A program made the position numbers and the translations under genes. From contig NZ_FNUJ01000019.1 in assembly GCF_900107925.1 (NCBI RefSeq), positions 1 through 64,000 on the forward strand: a stretch of 64,000 nt of DNA, given 5' to 3'. The notes under the pieces were generated by a model. It was not told the origin of the DNA. It made no database searches and saw nothing but the letters and a program-made list of their open reading frames with translations. Positions 1 through 7,549 of this stretch are shown piece by piece (within the stretch, counting starts at the first letter, position 1; the number at the start of each line of letters is the position of its first letter). This DNA is from Amycolatopsis pretoriensis (GTDB lineage: Bacteria > Actinomycetota > Actinomycetes > Mycobacteriales > Pseudonocardiaceae).

Positions 1-192
1 CAGGATGATGAAGCTGTAGAGCGCGATCTCGCCCAGCAGGAACGACCAGTGGGTCGGGAACACCTTGTTCAGCTGGTGCCGCAGGCCCTTGGCCAGGTGA
101 TAACGCTGGTCGGCGTTGTCCGCCGCGTCGCCCAGCGCTTTCTCGACCGGGCTCGACCCCTTGGTCGGCGTCGGCGTCGTGAGTGAACTCAT
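1..192 (-). CDS. qcrB: Cytochrome bc1 complex cytochrome b subunit, N-terminal part (cut by window edge)
   Basis: The first 64 codons are visible, starting at an ATG whose complement lies at 190-192. The peptide opens MSSLTTPTPTK, continues with DNADQRYHLAKGLRHQLNKVFPTHWSF, and then enters the first hydrophobic segment (LLGEIALYSFIIL). This is the characteristic N-terminus of the actinobacterial menaquinol-cytochrome c reductase b subunit, a membrane protein that passes electrons from menaquinol towards cytochrome aa3. The rest of the protein, including the haem histidines, lies beyond the left edge. The family call is made from the N-terminus alone, but this region is distinctive. Confidence 0.85.
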   Translation of the reverse strand, partial: MSSLTTPTPTKGSSPVEKALGDAADNADQRYHLAKGLRHQLNKVFPTHWSFLLGEIALYSFIIL

Positions 193-363
193 CGGCCTCT
201 CTCCCCGCTGGGTAGGTCCCTCCGATCGTCACACCGGTGTGCCGCGAATGCACGCGGTTGCATCGAAGATGAATCGCTTTGTAGGCGGCAAGATCGGCGG
301 AAAGTGGGCGGTCGAGCTACGCTGCTGGCAGTTCTGCGTCGAAACTGCATCGGAGGTGCGGGC

Positions 364-1731
364 GTGGTCTTCGAGTACTCCGGCGTGGTCGCCGCGCCCG
401 TCGACGAGGTGTTCGCCTGGCACGGCCTGCCCGGCGCGATCACGCGGCTCACCCCGCCGTGGCAGCCGGTGCACGTCGGCGCCGAGGCCGCGTCCCTGCG
501 CGACGGCACGGCCGAGCTGGTCCTGCCCGGCGGCCCGAAGTGGCTGGCGGCGCACCAGGCGGGCGGCTACCACCCGCCGCACCAGTTCGTCGACCGATTG
601 GCCACGCCGGTGGTCTCCGCCGTCCTGCCGTGGCGGCACACCCACCGGTTCGAACCGGACGGCCCCGACCGCACGGTGGTCACCGACCGCGTCGAGACGC
701 CGGTGCCGGCGGCGCTGCTGCGGTCGATGTTCGCCTACCGCCACCGGCAGCTGGCCGCGGACCTGGCCGCGCAACGGCGCTACTGGCACGAGCCGCTGAC
801 CGTCGCGGTGACCGGGGCGAGCGGCCTGGTGGGGACGGCGCTGACGGCGTTGCTCACCACCGGCGGCCACCGGGTCGTCCGCCTGGTCCGCCGTCCCGCG
901 CGCACACGCGACGAACGGACGTGGCACCCCGAGGCGCCCGCCGCCGACCTTCTGTCCGGGATCGACGCGGTCGTCCACCTCGCCGGCGCCTCGGTCGCCG
1001 GGCGGTTCGGCGAACGCCACCGGCGGGCCGTGCGCGACAGCCGGATCGGCCCCACCCGGAAGCTCGCCGAACTGGCCGCCCGCACCCCGGACGGGCCGGG
1101 CGTGTTCGTCTCGGCGTCCGCGGTCGGGTACTACGGGCCGGAACGCGGCGACGAGGTCCTCACCGAAGACAGTGACCGCGGCGAAGGGTTCCTCGCCGAC
1201 GTCGTCGACGACTGGGAGGGCGCCGCCGGACCCGCGGTGGCGGCCGGCATCCGCGTGGTCTGCGTGCGCACGGGCCTGGTGCTCAGCCCACGCGGGGGAC
1301 TGCTGCGGCTGCAGCGCCCGCTGTTCGCCGCCGGGCTGGGCGGCCCGCTCGGGACCGGCAGGCAGTGGACGCCGTGGATCGGCCTCGACGACCTGACCGA
1401 CGTCTACCTGCGCGCGCTGACCGACCGGGCGCTCGCCGGCCCGGTCAACGCCGTCGCCCCGGAACCGGTGCGTAATACCGAGTACACCCGGGTACTCGCG
1501 CGAGTGCTGCACCGTCCGGCGGTGTTGGCGGTGCCGTCGCTCGGGCCGCGCGTGCTGCTCGGCTCCGAGGGCGCCCGCGAACTGGCGCTCGCCGACCAGC
1601 GCGGGTGCCCGCGGCGGCTGCTCGACGCCGGGCACGAATTCCGCCACCCCGACCTCCGGGACGCCCTCGCCCACGTGCTGGGTGCCACCCCGGGCGTCCC
1701 GGCCCGACCGACCGCAGGAGAACCGGTATGA
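364..1731 (+). CDS. TIGR01777-type epimerase with N-terminal SRPBCC domain
   Basis: Residues 1-150 look like an SRPBCC/START-type ligand-binding fold (FEYSGVVAAPVDEVFAWH...). Residues from about 155 form an SDR-like epimerase with the nucleotide motif VTGASGLVGTAL and an active-site-like SAVGYYG; this is the YfcH/TIGR01777 architecture. I chose the GTG at 364 because GGAGG sits 8 bases upstream; an in-frame GTG at 304 has no comparable site. Length is about 455 aa, normal for the fused form. The substrate is unknown; the family is predicted to be NAD(P)-dependent and cytoplasmic. The stop overlaps the next start (ATGA), so it is the first gene of a four-gene operon. Confidence 0.85.
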   Translation: MVFEYSGVVAAPVDEVFAWHGLPGAITRLTPPWQPVHVGAEAASLRDGTAELVLPGGPKWLAAHQAGGYHPPHQFVDRLATPVVSAVLPWRHTHRFEPDGPDRTVVTDRVETPVPAALLRSMFAYRHRQLAADLAAQRRYWHEPLTVAVTGASGLVGTALTALLTTGGHRVVRLVRRPARTRDERTWHPEAPAADLLSGIDAVVHLAGASVAGRFGERHRRAVRDSRIGPTRKLAELAARTPDGPGVFVSASAVGYYGPERGDEVLTEDSDRGEGFLADVVDDWEGAAGPAVAAGIRVVCVRTGLVLSPRGGLLRLQRPLFAAGLGGPLGTGRQWTPWIGLDDLTDVYLRALTDRALAGPVNAVAPEPVRNTEYTRVLARVLHRPAVLAVPSLGPRVLLGSEGARELALADQRGCPRRLLDAGHEFRHPDLRDALAHVLGATPGVPARPTAGEPV

Positions 1732-2201
1732 CCACCGTGCACCGTCCCGCTCCGCCGCTCGCCCTGGCCGGGTTCGTCGCCGCGGTGGCCGTCGTCGCCG
1801 CCGTCGGCAGCCTGGCCGCCACGCAGTCGCGCGCCGTCTACTCCGGGCTGGCGCAGCCGCCGTGGGCGCCGCCGTCCTGGCTGTTCGGTCCCGTGTGGAC
1901 GGTCCTCTACGTGCTGATCGCGGTGTCCGGCTGGCTGTTCTGGCGCACCGGGGCGCCGCGCCGCGAGTTCGGCTGGTACGCGGCGGGCCTGGTGCTGAAC
2001 GCGGCGTGGACGCCGTTGTTCTTCGCCGCCGGCGCCTACACGCTGGCCCTGGTCGAGATCGTCGTGCTGGACGTGGTGATCGCGGCGACCGCGCTGGTGT
2101 TCCGCCGCCGCTCGACGGCGGCGGCTGCCCTGCAGCTGCCGTACCTGGCGTGGACGCTCTTCGCGACCGCGCTCAACACGGCGATCGTCGTCCTGAACTG
2201 A
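1728..2201 (+). CDS. tspO: TspO/MBR family membrane protein
   Basis: This 157-aa protein has about five hydrophobic segments and the TspO signature PPWAPPSWLFGPVWTVLYVL around residues 45-65, followed by WTPLFF and a C-terminal Leu/Ala-rich helix. TspO proteins bind tetrapyrroles or related ligands in the membrane and act in stress signalling or tetrapyrrole handling; the ligand here cannot be read from sequence. The start overlaps the upstream stop by 4 bases and its stop overlaps the next ATG by 1 base, so translation is probably coupled to both neighbours. Confidence 0.9.
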   Translation: MTTVHRPAPPLALAGFVAAVAVVAAVGSLAATQSRAVYSGLAQPPWAPPSWLFGPVWTVLYVLIAVSGWLFWRTGAPRREFGWYAAGLVLNAAWTPLFFAAGAYTLALVEIVVLDVVIAATALVFRRRSTAAAALQLPYLAWTLFATALNTAIVVLN

Positions 2202-3121
2202 TGCTCGACACACTGCTCGACCGCACGGTCGCCGTCGGCTATTCACGGCTCGGTCACGCGCTGCGCCGGCGCACGTGGGCGGCGGACGACCCCGCGCCGG
2301 ACGCGCTGCGCGGCCGGGTCGCCCTGGTGACCGGCGCGAGTTCCGGCCTGGGCGAGGCCACGGCCACCGGACTGGCCCGGCTGGGCGCGGAGGTGGTGCT
2401 GGTGGTCCGCGACCTCGGCCGCGGCGAGGCGGCCCTCGCCCGCGTGCGCGCGGCCGTGCCGGGGGCGAAGGTCCGGACAGCCTTGTGCGACGTCGCTTCG
2501 TTCGCTTCGGTGCGGGACTTCGCGGCCCGGGAGTCGCATGTGGACGTTCTGGTGCACAACGCGGGGGTGCTCCCGCCGGAGCGGACGGAGAGCGTCGACG
2601 GGCACGAAGTCACGTTCGCCACGCACGTTCTCGGGCCGCTGTTGCTGACCGAGCTGCTGCGTCCGGCGTTGCGCGACGCCCGGGTGATCTTCGTGTCGTC
2701 CGGCGGGATGTACACCCAGCGGCTCGCGGTCGACGACCCGGAGTTCCGCGAAGGCCGGTACCGCGGCGCGACGGCGTACGCGCGGACGAAGCGGATGCAG
2801 GTCGAGCTGACGCCGTTGCTGGCGGAGCGCTGGCGGGCGGACGGGATCGCCGTGCACAGCACGCACCCGGGCTGGGCGGACACGCCGGGCCTCGCGGATT
2901 CGCTCCCGGCGTTCAGGCGGCTCCTCGCACCGGCGCTGCGCACGGCGGAAGAAGGGGCGGACACGGCGGTCTGGCTCGCGGCGACCCGGCCGGGGCCGTC
3001 ATCGGGGCGGTTCTGGCACGACCGGCGGGACCGGCCGACGCACGTGCTTCCCGGAACGCGTCCGGCTCCGGGCGAGGCGGAGCGTCTGTTGCGGTACTGC
3101 TTGGCGGCTGTGGGCTTGTGA
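2201..3121 (+). CDS. Short-chain dehydrogenase (DHRS12/retinol-dehydrogenase-like)
   Basis: This is a 306-aa classical-type SDR. The cofactor motif VTGASSGLGEATA lies at about residues 41-53, NAG in HNAGVLPP near 122, and the catalytic set is carried by FVSSGGMYTQ and the YARTK-type motif (AYARTKRMQ) near 195. An N-terminal stretch of about 35 residues before the Rossmann fold and the HSTHPGWADTPGL loop match the DHRS12-like group that acts on lipophilic alcohols or ketones. The ATG overlaps the tspO stop. Grouping with an SRPBCC-epimerase and TspO suggests a membrane-lipid or isoprenoid-type substrate; that is inference. Confidence 0.85.
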   Translation: MLDTLLDRTVAVGYSRLGHALRRRTWAADDPAPDALRGRVALVTGASSGLGEATATGLARLGAEVVLVVRDLGRGEAALARVRAAVPGAKVRTALCDVASFASVRDFAARESHVDVLVHNAGVLPPERTESVDGHEVTFATHVLGPLLLTELLRPALRDARVIFVSSGGMYTQRLAVDDPEFREGRYRGATAYARTKRMQVELTPLLAERWRADGIAVHSTHPGWADTPGLADSLPAFRRLLAPALRTAEEGADTAVWLAATRPGPSSGRFWHDRRDRPTHVLPGTRPAPGEAERLLRYCLAAVGL

Positions 3122-3624
3122 ACGCCCCGGTCGTTGTGACGTTGGCTGTGGACGACGTGACTCAGTCGGCGTGGGATTCCTTGCGCCGGGCTTGGTTTCC
3201 GCCGGAGCGGCTGGTCGTCGGGGCGCATGTGACGTTGTTCCACGCCTTGCCCGGGGTTCATGAGGACGAGATCGTTGCCGATTGTGCGGTGGTCGCGGGG
3301 GAGACCGGGCCGTTCACGTTCGTGGTGGATGGCGTTCGGTCGCTGGGGCGTGGGGTTGCGCTCGTTGTCCGGGCGCCCGAGCTGGTGGCGGTGCACGCTC
3401 GGGTGCGGCGACGGTGGGTGGATTGGCTGACGGCTCAGGACGCGCAGCCGTTGAAGCCGCATGTGACGGTGCAGAACAAGGTGAGTCCGGAGACCGCGGC
3501 GGCGACTTCGGCGGCGCTGCGCGAGGACTTCGGGCCGAGGGAGGGCACGGCGGTCGGCCTGGCGGTGTGGCGGTACGTCGGCGGCCCGTGGGAGCCGGTC
3601 ACGACGCTTCCCTTCGCCGGCTGA
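3118..3624 (+). CDS. 2'-5' RNA ligase family protein (2H phosphoesterase)
   Basis: This 168-aa protein starts with GTG overlapping the previous TGA by 4 bases. It has the two tandem His-x-Thr/Val-type motifs of the 2H phosphoesterase superfamily, HVTLFH (residues 37-42) and HVTVQNK (near 120), separated by about 80 residues as expected. These enzymes hydrolyse or ligate 2',3'-cyclic or 2'-5' phosphodiesters. Codon use is slightly less GC-biased (more GTT and GCG-poor stretches) than its upstream operon partners. It is the last gene of the operon and is followed by a hairpin. Confidence 0.8.
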   Translation: MNAPVVVTLAVDDVTQSAWDSLRRAWFPPERLVVGAHVTLFHALPGVHEDEIVADCAVVAGETGPFTFVVDGVRSLGRGVALVVRAPELVAVHARVRRRWVDWLTAQDAQPLKPHVTVQNKVSPETAAATSAALREDFGPREGTAVGLAVWRYVGGPWEPVTTLPFAG

Positions 3625-3642
3625 GCCCCGGGGGCCGGGCTC
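3623..3642 (+). terminator. Short hairpin after the 2'-5' ligase-like gene
   Basis: GAGCCC and GGGCTC arms enclose an 8-base GC loop starting at the stop codon; there is no T-tract. It lies between convergent genes and may end transcripts from either side. Confidence 0.4.
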
Positions 3643-3689
3643 GGACGAAGTCGCGCCGGGCCGATGGCGTCCAGCCCCCGCAGGGACCG

Positions 3690-4136
3690 TCAGCCGCGCG
3701 GGGTGAGCAGGACGACCGGGATCACGCGCTCGGTCTTCGTCGCGTACTCCGCGTACAGCGGGAAGATCTCGACCATCCGCGGCCAGAGGGCTTCCCGCTC
3801 GGCCGGCGACGCCACGCGGGCCCGGGCGGTGAACCGGCGGGCGCCGACCTGGACCCCGACGCTCGGCTCCGCCTGGAGGTTCTTGAGCCACGCCGGGTCC
3901 TCGTCGGCGCCGGCCTTGGAGGCGACCACGACGAAGTCGTCCCCCGACGTGCCGTAGATCAGGCAGTTGCGGCGCGGCTCGCCCGTCCGGCGCCCGGTCG
4001 TGGCCAGCACCAGCGTGTACACGCCGTTCGATTCGTGGCCTTCGGCGCCGTCCGAGGCCAGGTAAGCGCGGGTCTGCTCGGCGACCCAGTCCCAGCTCGA
4101 GTCGGCGGCGCGGTCGAGGTCGGCGGCGACGGCCAT
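3690..4136 (-). CDS. F420(deazaflavin)-dependent nitroreductase-family protein
   Basis: This 148-aa protein has the Ddn/FDOR-A pattern: an N-terminal helix, then NGVYTLVLATTGRRTGEPRRNCLIYG, VVVASKAGADEDPAWLKNL and PSVGVQVGAR. This group binds the phosphate tail of F420 or heme/fatty acids and reduces nitro or enone compounds in actinobacteria. The start is the ATG at 4136, preceded by AAAGGA. It stands alone, pointing toward the operon to its left, with the van island upstream. Its substrate cannot be inferred. Confidence 0.85.
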   Translation of the reverse strand: MAVAADLDRAADSSWDWVAEQTRAYLASDGAEGHESNGVYTLVLATTGRRTGEPRRNCLIYGTSGDDFVVVASKAGADEDPAWLKNLQAEPSVGVQVGARRFTARARVASPAEREALWPRMVEIFPLYAEYATKTERVIPVVLLTPRG

Positions 4137-4213
4137 GGTGGCGGTCCTTTCGTGTGGTCGGTCCTGCTCGATCGTGCCGGGGACGGAGCCGGTCCGGCGT
4201 TCTCGACACGCGC

Positions 4214-4663
4214 TCAGCGCCGCATCCGCGGATCGTGCGACGGGTCGGGGTACAGCGGCGGGCACCCCCGCTCGACGGCTTCGGGCCGCAGCTCGTAGTG
4301 CCACGGCTCGTTGCGGTAGATCTGGCACAGCCCGTACCCGGCGCCGTGCTCGGCCAGCCACGCACGGGCGTCGGCCGGTCCGACGTCGACCGCGGCCCCG
4401 GCCACGTGCGCCGACGTGCCGGGCGTGGCCACCCAGCGGGCGGCCGCCGCCGGCGAGCCGTACTTCGCGACCGCCTCGCGGAACAGGTGGGCCTGGTACT
4501 GCGGGGAGCGCCAGCCGCCGTTGACGACGAACCCGCACGTGGCGTCGGCGGCGGCGCGGCGCAGGGCGCCGAGCAGGGCGGGGTCGAGGTTGACCACGGC
4601 CGGGGCCGTGTCGTCGAAGACCGGGACCGGCCGGGGGACGGCGCCGTGCGCGGTGAAGTCCAT
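4214..4663 (-). CDS. VanY-like M15 D,D-carboxypeptidase without membrane anchor
   Basis: The 149-aa protein carries the M15B zinc-peptidase motifs: TSAHVAGAAVDVG (zinc His and Asp) and EPWHYELR (catalytic Glu and zinc His). VanY enzymes remove the terminal D-Ala from pentapeptide precursors so that glycopeptides lose their target. Unlike typical VanY it begins directly with a short soluble leader (MDFTAHGAVPR); no signal peptide or transmembrane segment is seen, and the upstream in-frame sequence supplies none. It diverges from vanR, and its promoter region holds a box shared with vanH, so it is likely a VanR target. It could act on cytoplasmic precursors. Confidence 0.8.
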   Translation of the reverse strand: MDFTAHGAVPRPVPVFDDTAPAVVNLDPALLGALRRAAADATCGFVVNGGWRSPQYQAHLFREAVAKYGSPAAAARWVATPGTSAHVAGAAVDVGPADARAWLAEHGAGYGLCQIYRNEPWHYELRPEAVERGCPPLYPDPSHDPRMRR

Positions 4664-4686
4664 GCCCCCAGTCGAGTCCGCGGGGC

Positions 4687-4725
4687 GTTGCCGGCCCGTA
4701 TGCGGTTTTCGATAAGCCGGCGATA
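4687..4725 (-). promoter_or_regulatory. VanR-type tandem box and promoter of the vanY-like gene
   Basis: Read toward the vanY-like gene, two TATCG half-sites lie 11 bases apart (4721-4725 and 4710-4714), followed by a conserved GCATACG (candidate -10, 4697-4702) and GCCGGCAAC. Nearly the same element lies upstream of vanH at the same distance from the start codon. OmpR-family regulators such as VanR usually bind direct repeats with this spacing. Because vanR lies 26 bases away in the other direction, the box may also serve vanR autoregulation. Confidence 0.7.
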
Positions 4726-4750
4726 CGGGCCCGCTCGTAGCATCGGGGGC

Positions 4751-5428
4751 ATGCGTGTGCTGGTCGTCGAGGACGAACCCTTCCTGGCCGAGGCGATCCG
4801 CGACGGGCTGCGCCTGGAAGCGATCGCCGCCGACATCGCCGGGGACGGCGACACCGCGCTGGAGCTGCTGAGCGTCAACGCCTACGAGCTCGCGGTCCTC
4901 GACCGCGACATCCCGGGCCCGTCGGGCGACGAGGTCGCCGAACGCATCGTCGCCTCCGGCAGCGGCATCCCGATCCTCATGCTCACCGCCGCCGACCGGC
5001 TCGACGACAAGGTCACCGGCTTCGAGCTCGGCGCCGACGACTACCTCACCAAGCCGTTCGAGCTGCGGGAACTCGTGCTCCGGCTCCGGGCGCTCGACCG
5101 CCGGCGCGCCCACAACCGGCCGCCGGTGCGGGAGATCGCGGGCCTGCGGCTGGACCCGTTCCGCCGCGAGGTCCACCGCGACGGCCGGTACGTCGGGCTG
5201 ACCCGCAAGCAGTTCGCCGTGCTGGAGGTCCTCGTCGGCGCCGAAGGCGGGGTCGTCAGCGCCGAAGAGCTCCTCGAGCGGGCGTGGGACGAGAACGCCG
5301 ACCCGTTCACCAACGCCGTCCGCATCACCGTCTCCGCCCTGCGCAAGCGGCTCGGCGAACCCTGGCTCATCGCCACGGTGCCCGGCGTCGGCTACCGCAT
5401 CGAGGCTCCGGGCGGCGACCGTGGGTAG
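4751..5428 (+). CDS. vanR: VanR, OmpR-family response regulator of glycopeptide resistance
   Basis: This 225-aa regulator has a receiver domain (residues 1-115; acidic pair EDE at 7-9, phosphoacceptor Asp51 in VLDRDIPG, Lys in DYLTKPFE) and a winged-helix DNA-binding domain (130-222, ending in IATVPGVGYRIE). It is close in wording to VanR of Streptomyces coelicolor, e.g. RLEAIAADIAGDGDTALELL. It should activate the van promoters when phosphorylated by VanS. The stop overlaps the vanS start by 8 bases. Confidence 0.95.
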   Translation: MRVLVVEDEPFLAEAIRDGLRLEAIAADIAGDGDTALELLSVNAYELAVLDRDIPGPSGDEVAERIVASGSGIPILMLTAADRLDDKVTGFELGADDYLTKPFELRELVLRLRALDRRRAHNRPPVREIAGLRLDPFRREVHRDGRYVGLTRKQFAVLEVLVGAEGGVVSAEELLERAWDENADPFTNAVRITVSALRKRLGEPWLIATVPGVGYRIEAPGGDRG

Positions 5429-6515
5429 GAAGCCCGGCCTGAGCGTCCGCCTCAAGCTCACCCTCAGCTACGCCGGCTTCGTCATGGTCGCCGGGGCCCT
5501 GCTGCTCGCGGCCGTCGGGCTGTTCCTGCTGTACTACCAGCGGCTCGGCTTCGAGACCATGCCGGTGGTGATGTCGCCGCCGGGCCGGGTCCTGATCCGC
5601 GGCTTCGCGCCGTCCGCGATCGCCGTGCTGATCTTCCTGCTGGTGTTCGGCCTCGCCGGGGGCTGGGTGCTGGCCGGCCGGATGCTCGCGCCGCTGACCC
5701 GCGTCACCGACGCGACCCGCCTCGCCGCCGACGGCTCGCTTGCGCACCGGATCCGGCTCCCGGGCCGCAAGGACGAGTTCCGCGAGCTCGCCGACGCCTT
5801 CGACACCATGCTGGAGCAGCTCGAATCCCACGTCACCGCCCAGCAGCGGTTCGCGGCCAACGCGTCCCACGAACTCCGCACACCGCTGGCCGTGACGCGG
5901 ACGCTGCTCGAGGTCGCCCGCAAGGACCCCGGCCGCGACGCGGGCGAGCTCGTCGACCGCCTGCACGCCGTCAACACCCGGGCGATCGACCTCACCGAGG
6001 CGCTGCTCGTGCTCAGCCGGGCCGGCCGGCGGTCGTTCGCCCGGGAAACCGTGGACCTGTCGCTCACGGCCGAGGAAGCCGCCGAAACGCTGCTGCCGCT
6101 CGCGGAAGAACGCGGGGTCACCATCGAGACGTCCGGCGAACCGGCCCCCACGCTCGGCTCGCCCGCGCTCCTGCAGCAGCTGACGACGAACCTGGTGCAC
6201 AACGCGATCGTCCACAACCTGCCCGGCGCGGGCACGGTGTGGGCCACGACCAGCGTGCGTCCCGGTGGCGTGGTGCTCACGGTGGAGAACACCGGCACGG
6301 CCTTGACACCCCGGCTGGTGTCGACGCTCGTCGAGCCGTTCCGCCGCGGCACCGACCGGATCCGCACCGGCGACGCCGGCGTCGGGCTCGGCTTGGCGAT
6401 CGTCCACAGCATCACCCAGGCCCACGACGGGACGTTGACGTTGACACCGCGCGACGGCGGCGGCCTCCACGTCACGGTCCGGCTGCCCATCTGCGTTGCC
6501 CGGCGGCCGCGGTGA
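5421..6515 (+). CDS. vanS: VanS sensor histidine kinase
   Basis: This 364-aa kinase starts with GTG inside the end of vanR. Two transmembrane segments (about 14-37 and 62-85) bracket a very short extracellular loop (YYQRLGFETMPVVMSPPG), then HAMP, then the H-box NASHELRTPLAV with His150, N-box NLVHNAIVHN and G-box GVGLGLAIV. A sensor loop of this size matches the actinomycete VanS type that perceives the glycopeptide itself or its lipid II complex. The 3' end overlaps the convergent GNAT gene by 44 bases. Confidence 0.93.
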   Translation: MGRKPGLSVRLKLTLSYAGFVMVAGALLLAAVGLFLLYYQRLGFETMPVVMSPPGRVLIRGFAPSAIAVLIFLLVFGLAGGWVLAGRMLAPLTRVTDATRLAADGSLAHRIRLPGRKDEFRELADAFDTMLEQLESHVTAQQRFAANASHELRTPLAVTRTLLEVARKDPGRDAGELVDRLHAVNTRAIDLTEALLVLSRAGRRSFARETVDLSLTAEEAAETLLPLAEERGVTIETSGEPAPTLGSPALLQQLTTNLVHNAIVHNLPGAGTVWATTSVRPGGVVLTVENTGTALTPRLVSTLVEPFRRGTDRIRTGDAGVGLGLAIVHSITQAHDGTLTLTPRDGGGLHVTVRLPICVARRPR

Positions 6516-6960
6516 GGTCCTTGAAGTAGCTGTGCGAGGTCGACGTGCGCAGGTAGCCGAGATCCTCGTAGAACGGGTGGGACTCGGGGCGCACGACGTT
6601 GGACCGGACCACGATCGCCGGCAGGCCGTGCCGGGCCGCCCACTGCTCGGCGGCGCGCACGAGAGTCCGGCCGAGGCCGGACCGGCGGGCCGCCGCGTCG
6701 ACGACCAGGCCGGTGAGCTCGGCGTGTTCGTCCTGGTGCAGCAGGGCCGGCCGCCGCTCCACGCCGGCGTAGCCGTCGATGCGGGCGCCGTCGGCCGCGA
6801 CGAACACCTGCCGGGTGGCCGAATCGAGGATGCCGGCCAGCCGGCGGGTCACGGTGGCGGGATCGCTCGGGTACCCGAGCTGGGCCAGCAGGCCGGCCAG
6901 CCGCGGGGCGTCGGCCGCCCGCACCGGGCGGATCTCCCGGCTATCCGACGGGGAAGTCAA
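6472..6960 (-). CDS. GNAT-family N-acetyltransferase, last gene of the vanHAX operon
   Basis: This 162-aa protein has a complete GNAT fold: EIRPVRAADAPRLAGLL (beta1/alpha1), the acetyl-CoA loop VDAAARRSGLGRTLVRAAE (around 90-108), and a C-terminal NVVRPESHPFYEDLGY strand typical of small-molecule acetyltransferases. The TTG at 6960 keeps the first strand and overlaps vanX by 20 bases; a GTG twelve codons downstream has a better ribosome site (GGGAG) but would remove strand beta1. Its place behind vanX suggests VanR control. Its role in resistance is unknown; it could act on a precursor or simply be a hitchhiker. Confidence 0.8.
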   Translation of the reverse strand: MTSPSDSREIRPVRAADAPRLAGLLAQLGYPSDPATVTRRLAGILDSATRQVFVAADGARIDGYAGVERRPALLHQDEHAELTGLVVDAAARRSGLGRTLVRAAEQWAARHGLPAIVVRSNVVRPESHPFYEDLGYLRTSTSHSYFKDLTAAAGQRRWAAGP

Positions 6961-7549
6961 AGTACGTGTCCGGGTAGGGCTCGTCGGCCAGGGAGTAGTG
7001 CCACCACTCGCGGTCGTACCGCCGGAACCCGCTCGACTCCATGACGGAACAGAGCTCCTTCCGGTTCCGCGCTTCGGTTTCGGTGAGCCCGCCCGCGCCG
7101 TGGTGGGAGATCGCGTCCATCAGGTCGTGGTCGCCGCCCATCGGGGCGAGGTCCCCGGTGTCCAGGTGGTACAGCGTCAGATCGACCGTGCTGCCCCGGC
7201 TGTGACCGGATTTCGTGGCCACGTAACCCTGTTCGAACATCTCCGCCCGGTCGATCTTCGGGTAGTGGCGCGGTTTCGTCCGGCCGTCCTCCGGCCGCCG
7301 GGACCAGCGCACGAAGCAGTCCACCGCGCGCTGCGGGCGGTAGCCGTCCCACAGCAGCAGGCCGAACCCCCGGGACGCCGCTTCCTCCCGCGCCCGGCGC
7401 AACGCCGTGCCGAGCGCCCGGGTGCCGACCACCCGGTTCGCCAGGTAGCCGTCCACCGGCTTGCCGGTGAAGTTGTCCCAGGTCGCGTACTTGGCGTCCC
7501 AGCGGATGCCGGGGGCGAACTCGTCCACGAACACGAAGTCGTCGTTCAC
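6941..7549 (-). CDS. vanX: VanX D-Ala-D-Ala dipeptidase
   Basis: This 202-aa enzyme removes free D-Ala-D-Ala so only D-Ala-D-Lac enters peptidoglycan precursors. Motifs of the M15D family are intact: LLLWDGYRPQRAV (active-site Arg), SGHSRGSTVDLTL (zinc His and Asp) and REWWHYSL (catalytic Glu, zinc His). The GTG start overlaps the vanA stop by 4 bases, the usual coupling in vanHAX operons. No signal peptide, as expected for a cytoplasmic enzyme. Confidence 0.95.
   Translation of the reverse strand: MNDDFVFVDEFAPGIRWDAKYATWDNFTGKPVDGYLANRVVGTRALGTALRRAREEAASRGFGLLLWDGYRPQRAVDCFVRWSRRPEDGRTKPRHYPKIDRAEMFEQGYVATKSGHSRGSTVDLTLYHLDTGDLAPMGGDHDLMDAISHHGAGGLTETEARNRKELCSVMESSGFRRYDREWWHYSLADEPYPDTYFDFPVG

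Noticed and set aside
229..1674. Long open frame on the reverse strand, opposite the epimerase gene
   Set aside because: It mirrors the GC codon pattern of the forward gene, has no family resemblance, and is rich in Arg, Gly and Pro as shadow frames are.
2254..4878. 874-codon reverse frame
   Set aside because: It spans several good forward genes and consists of Ser/Arg/Pro-rich shadow sequence with no domain.
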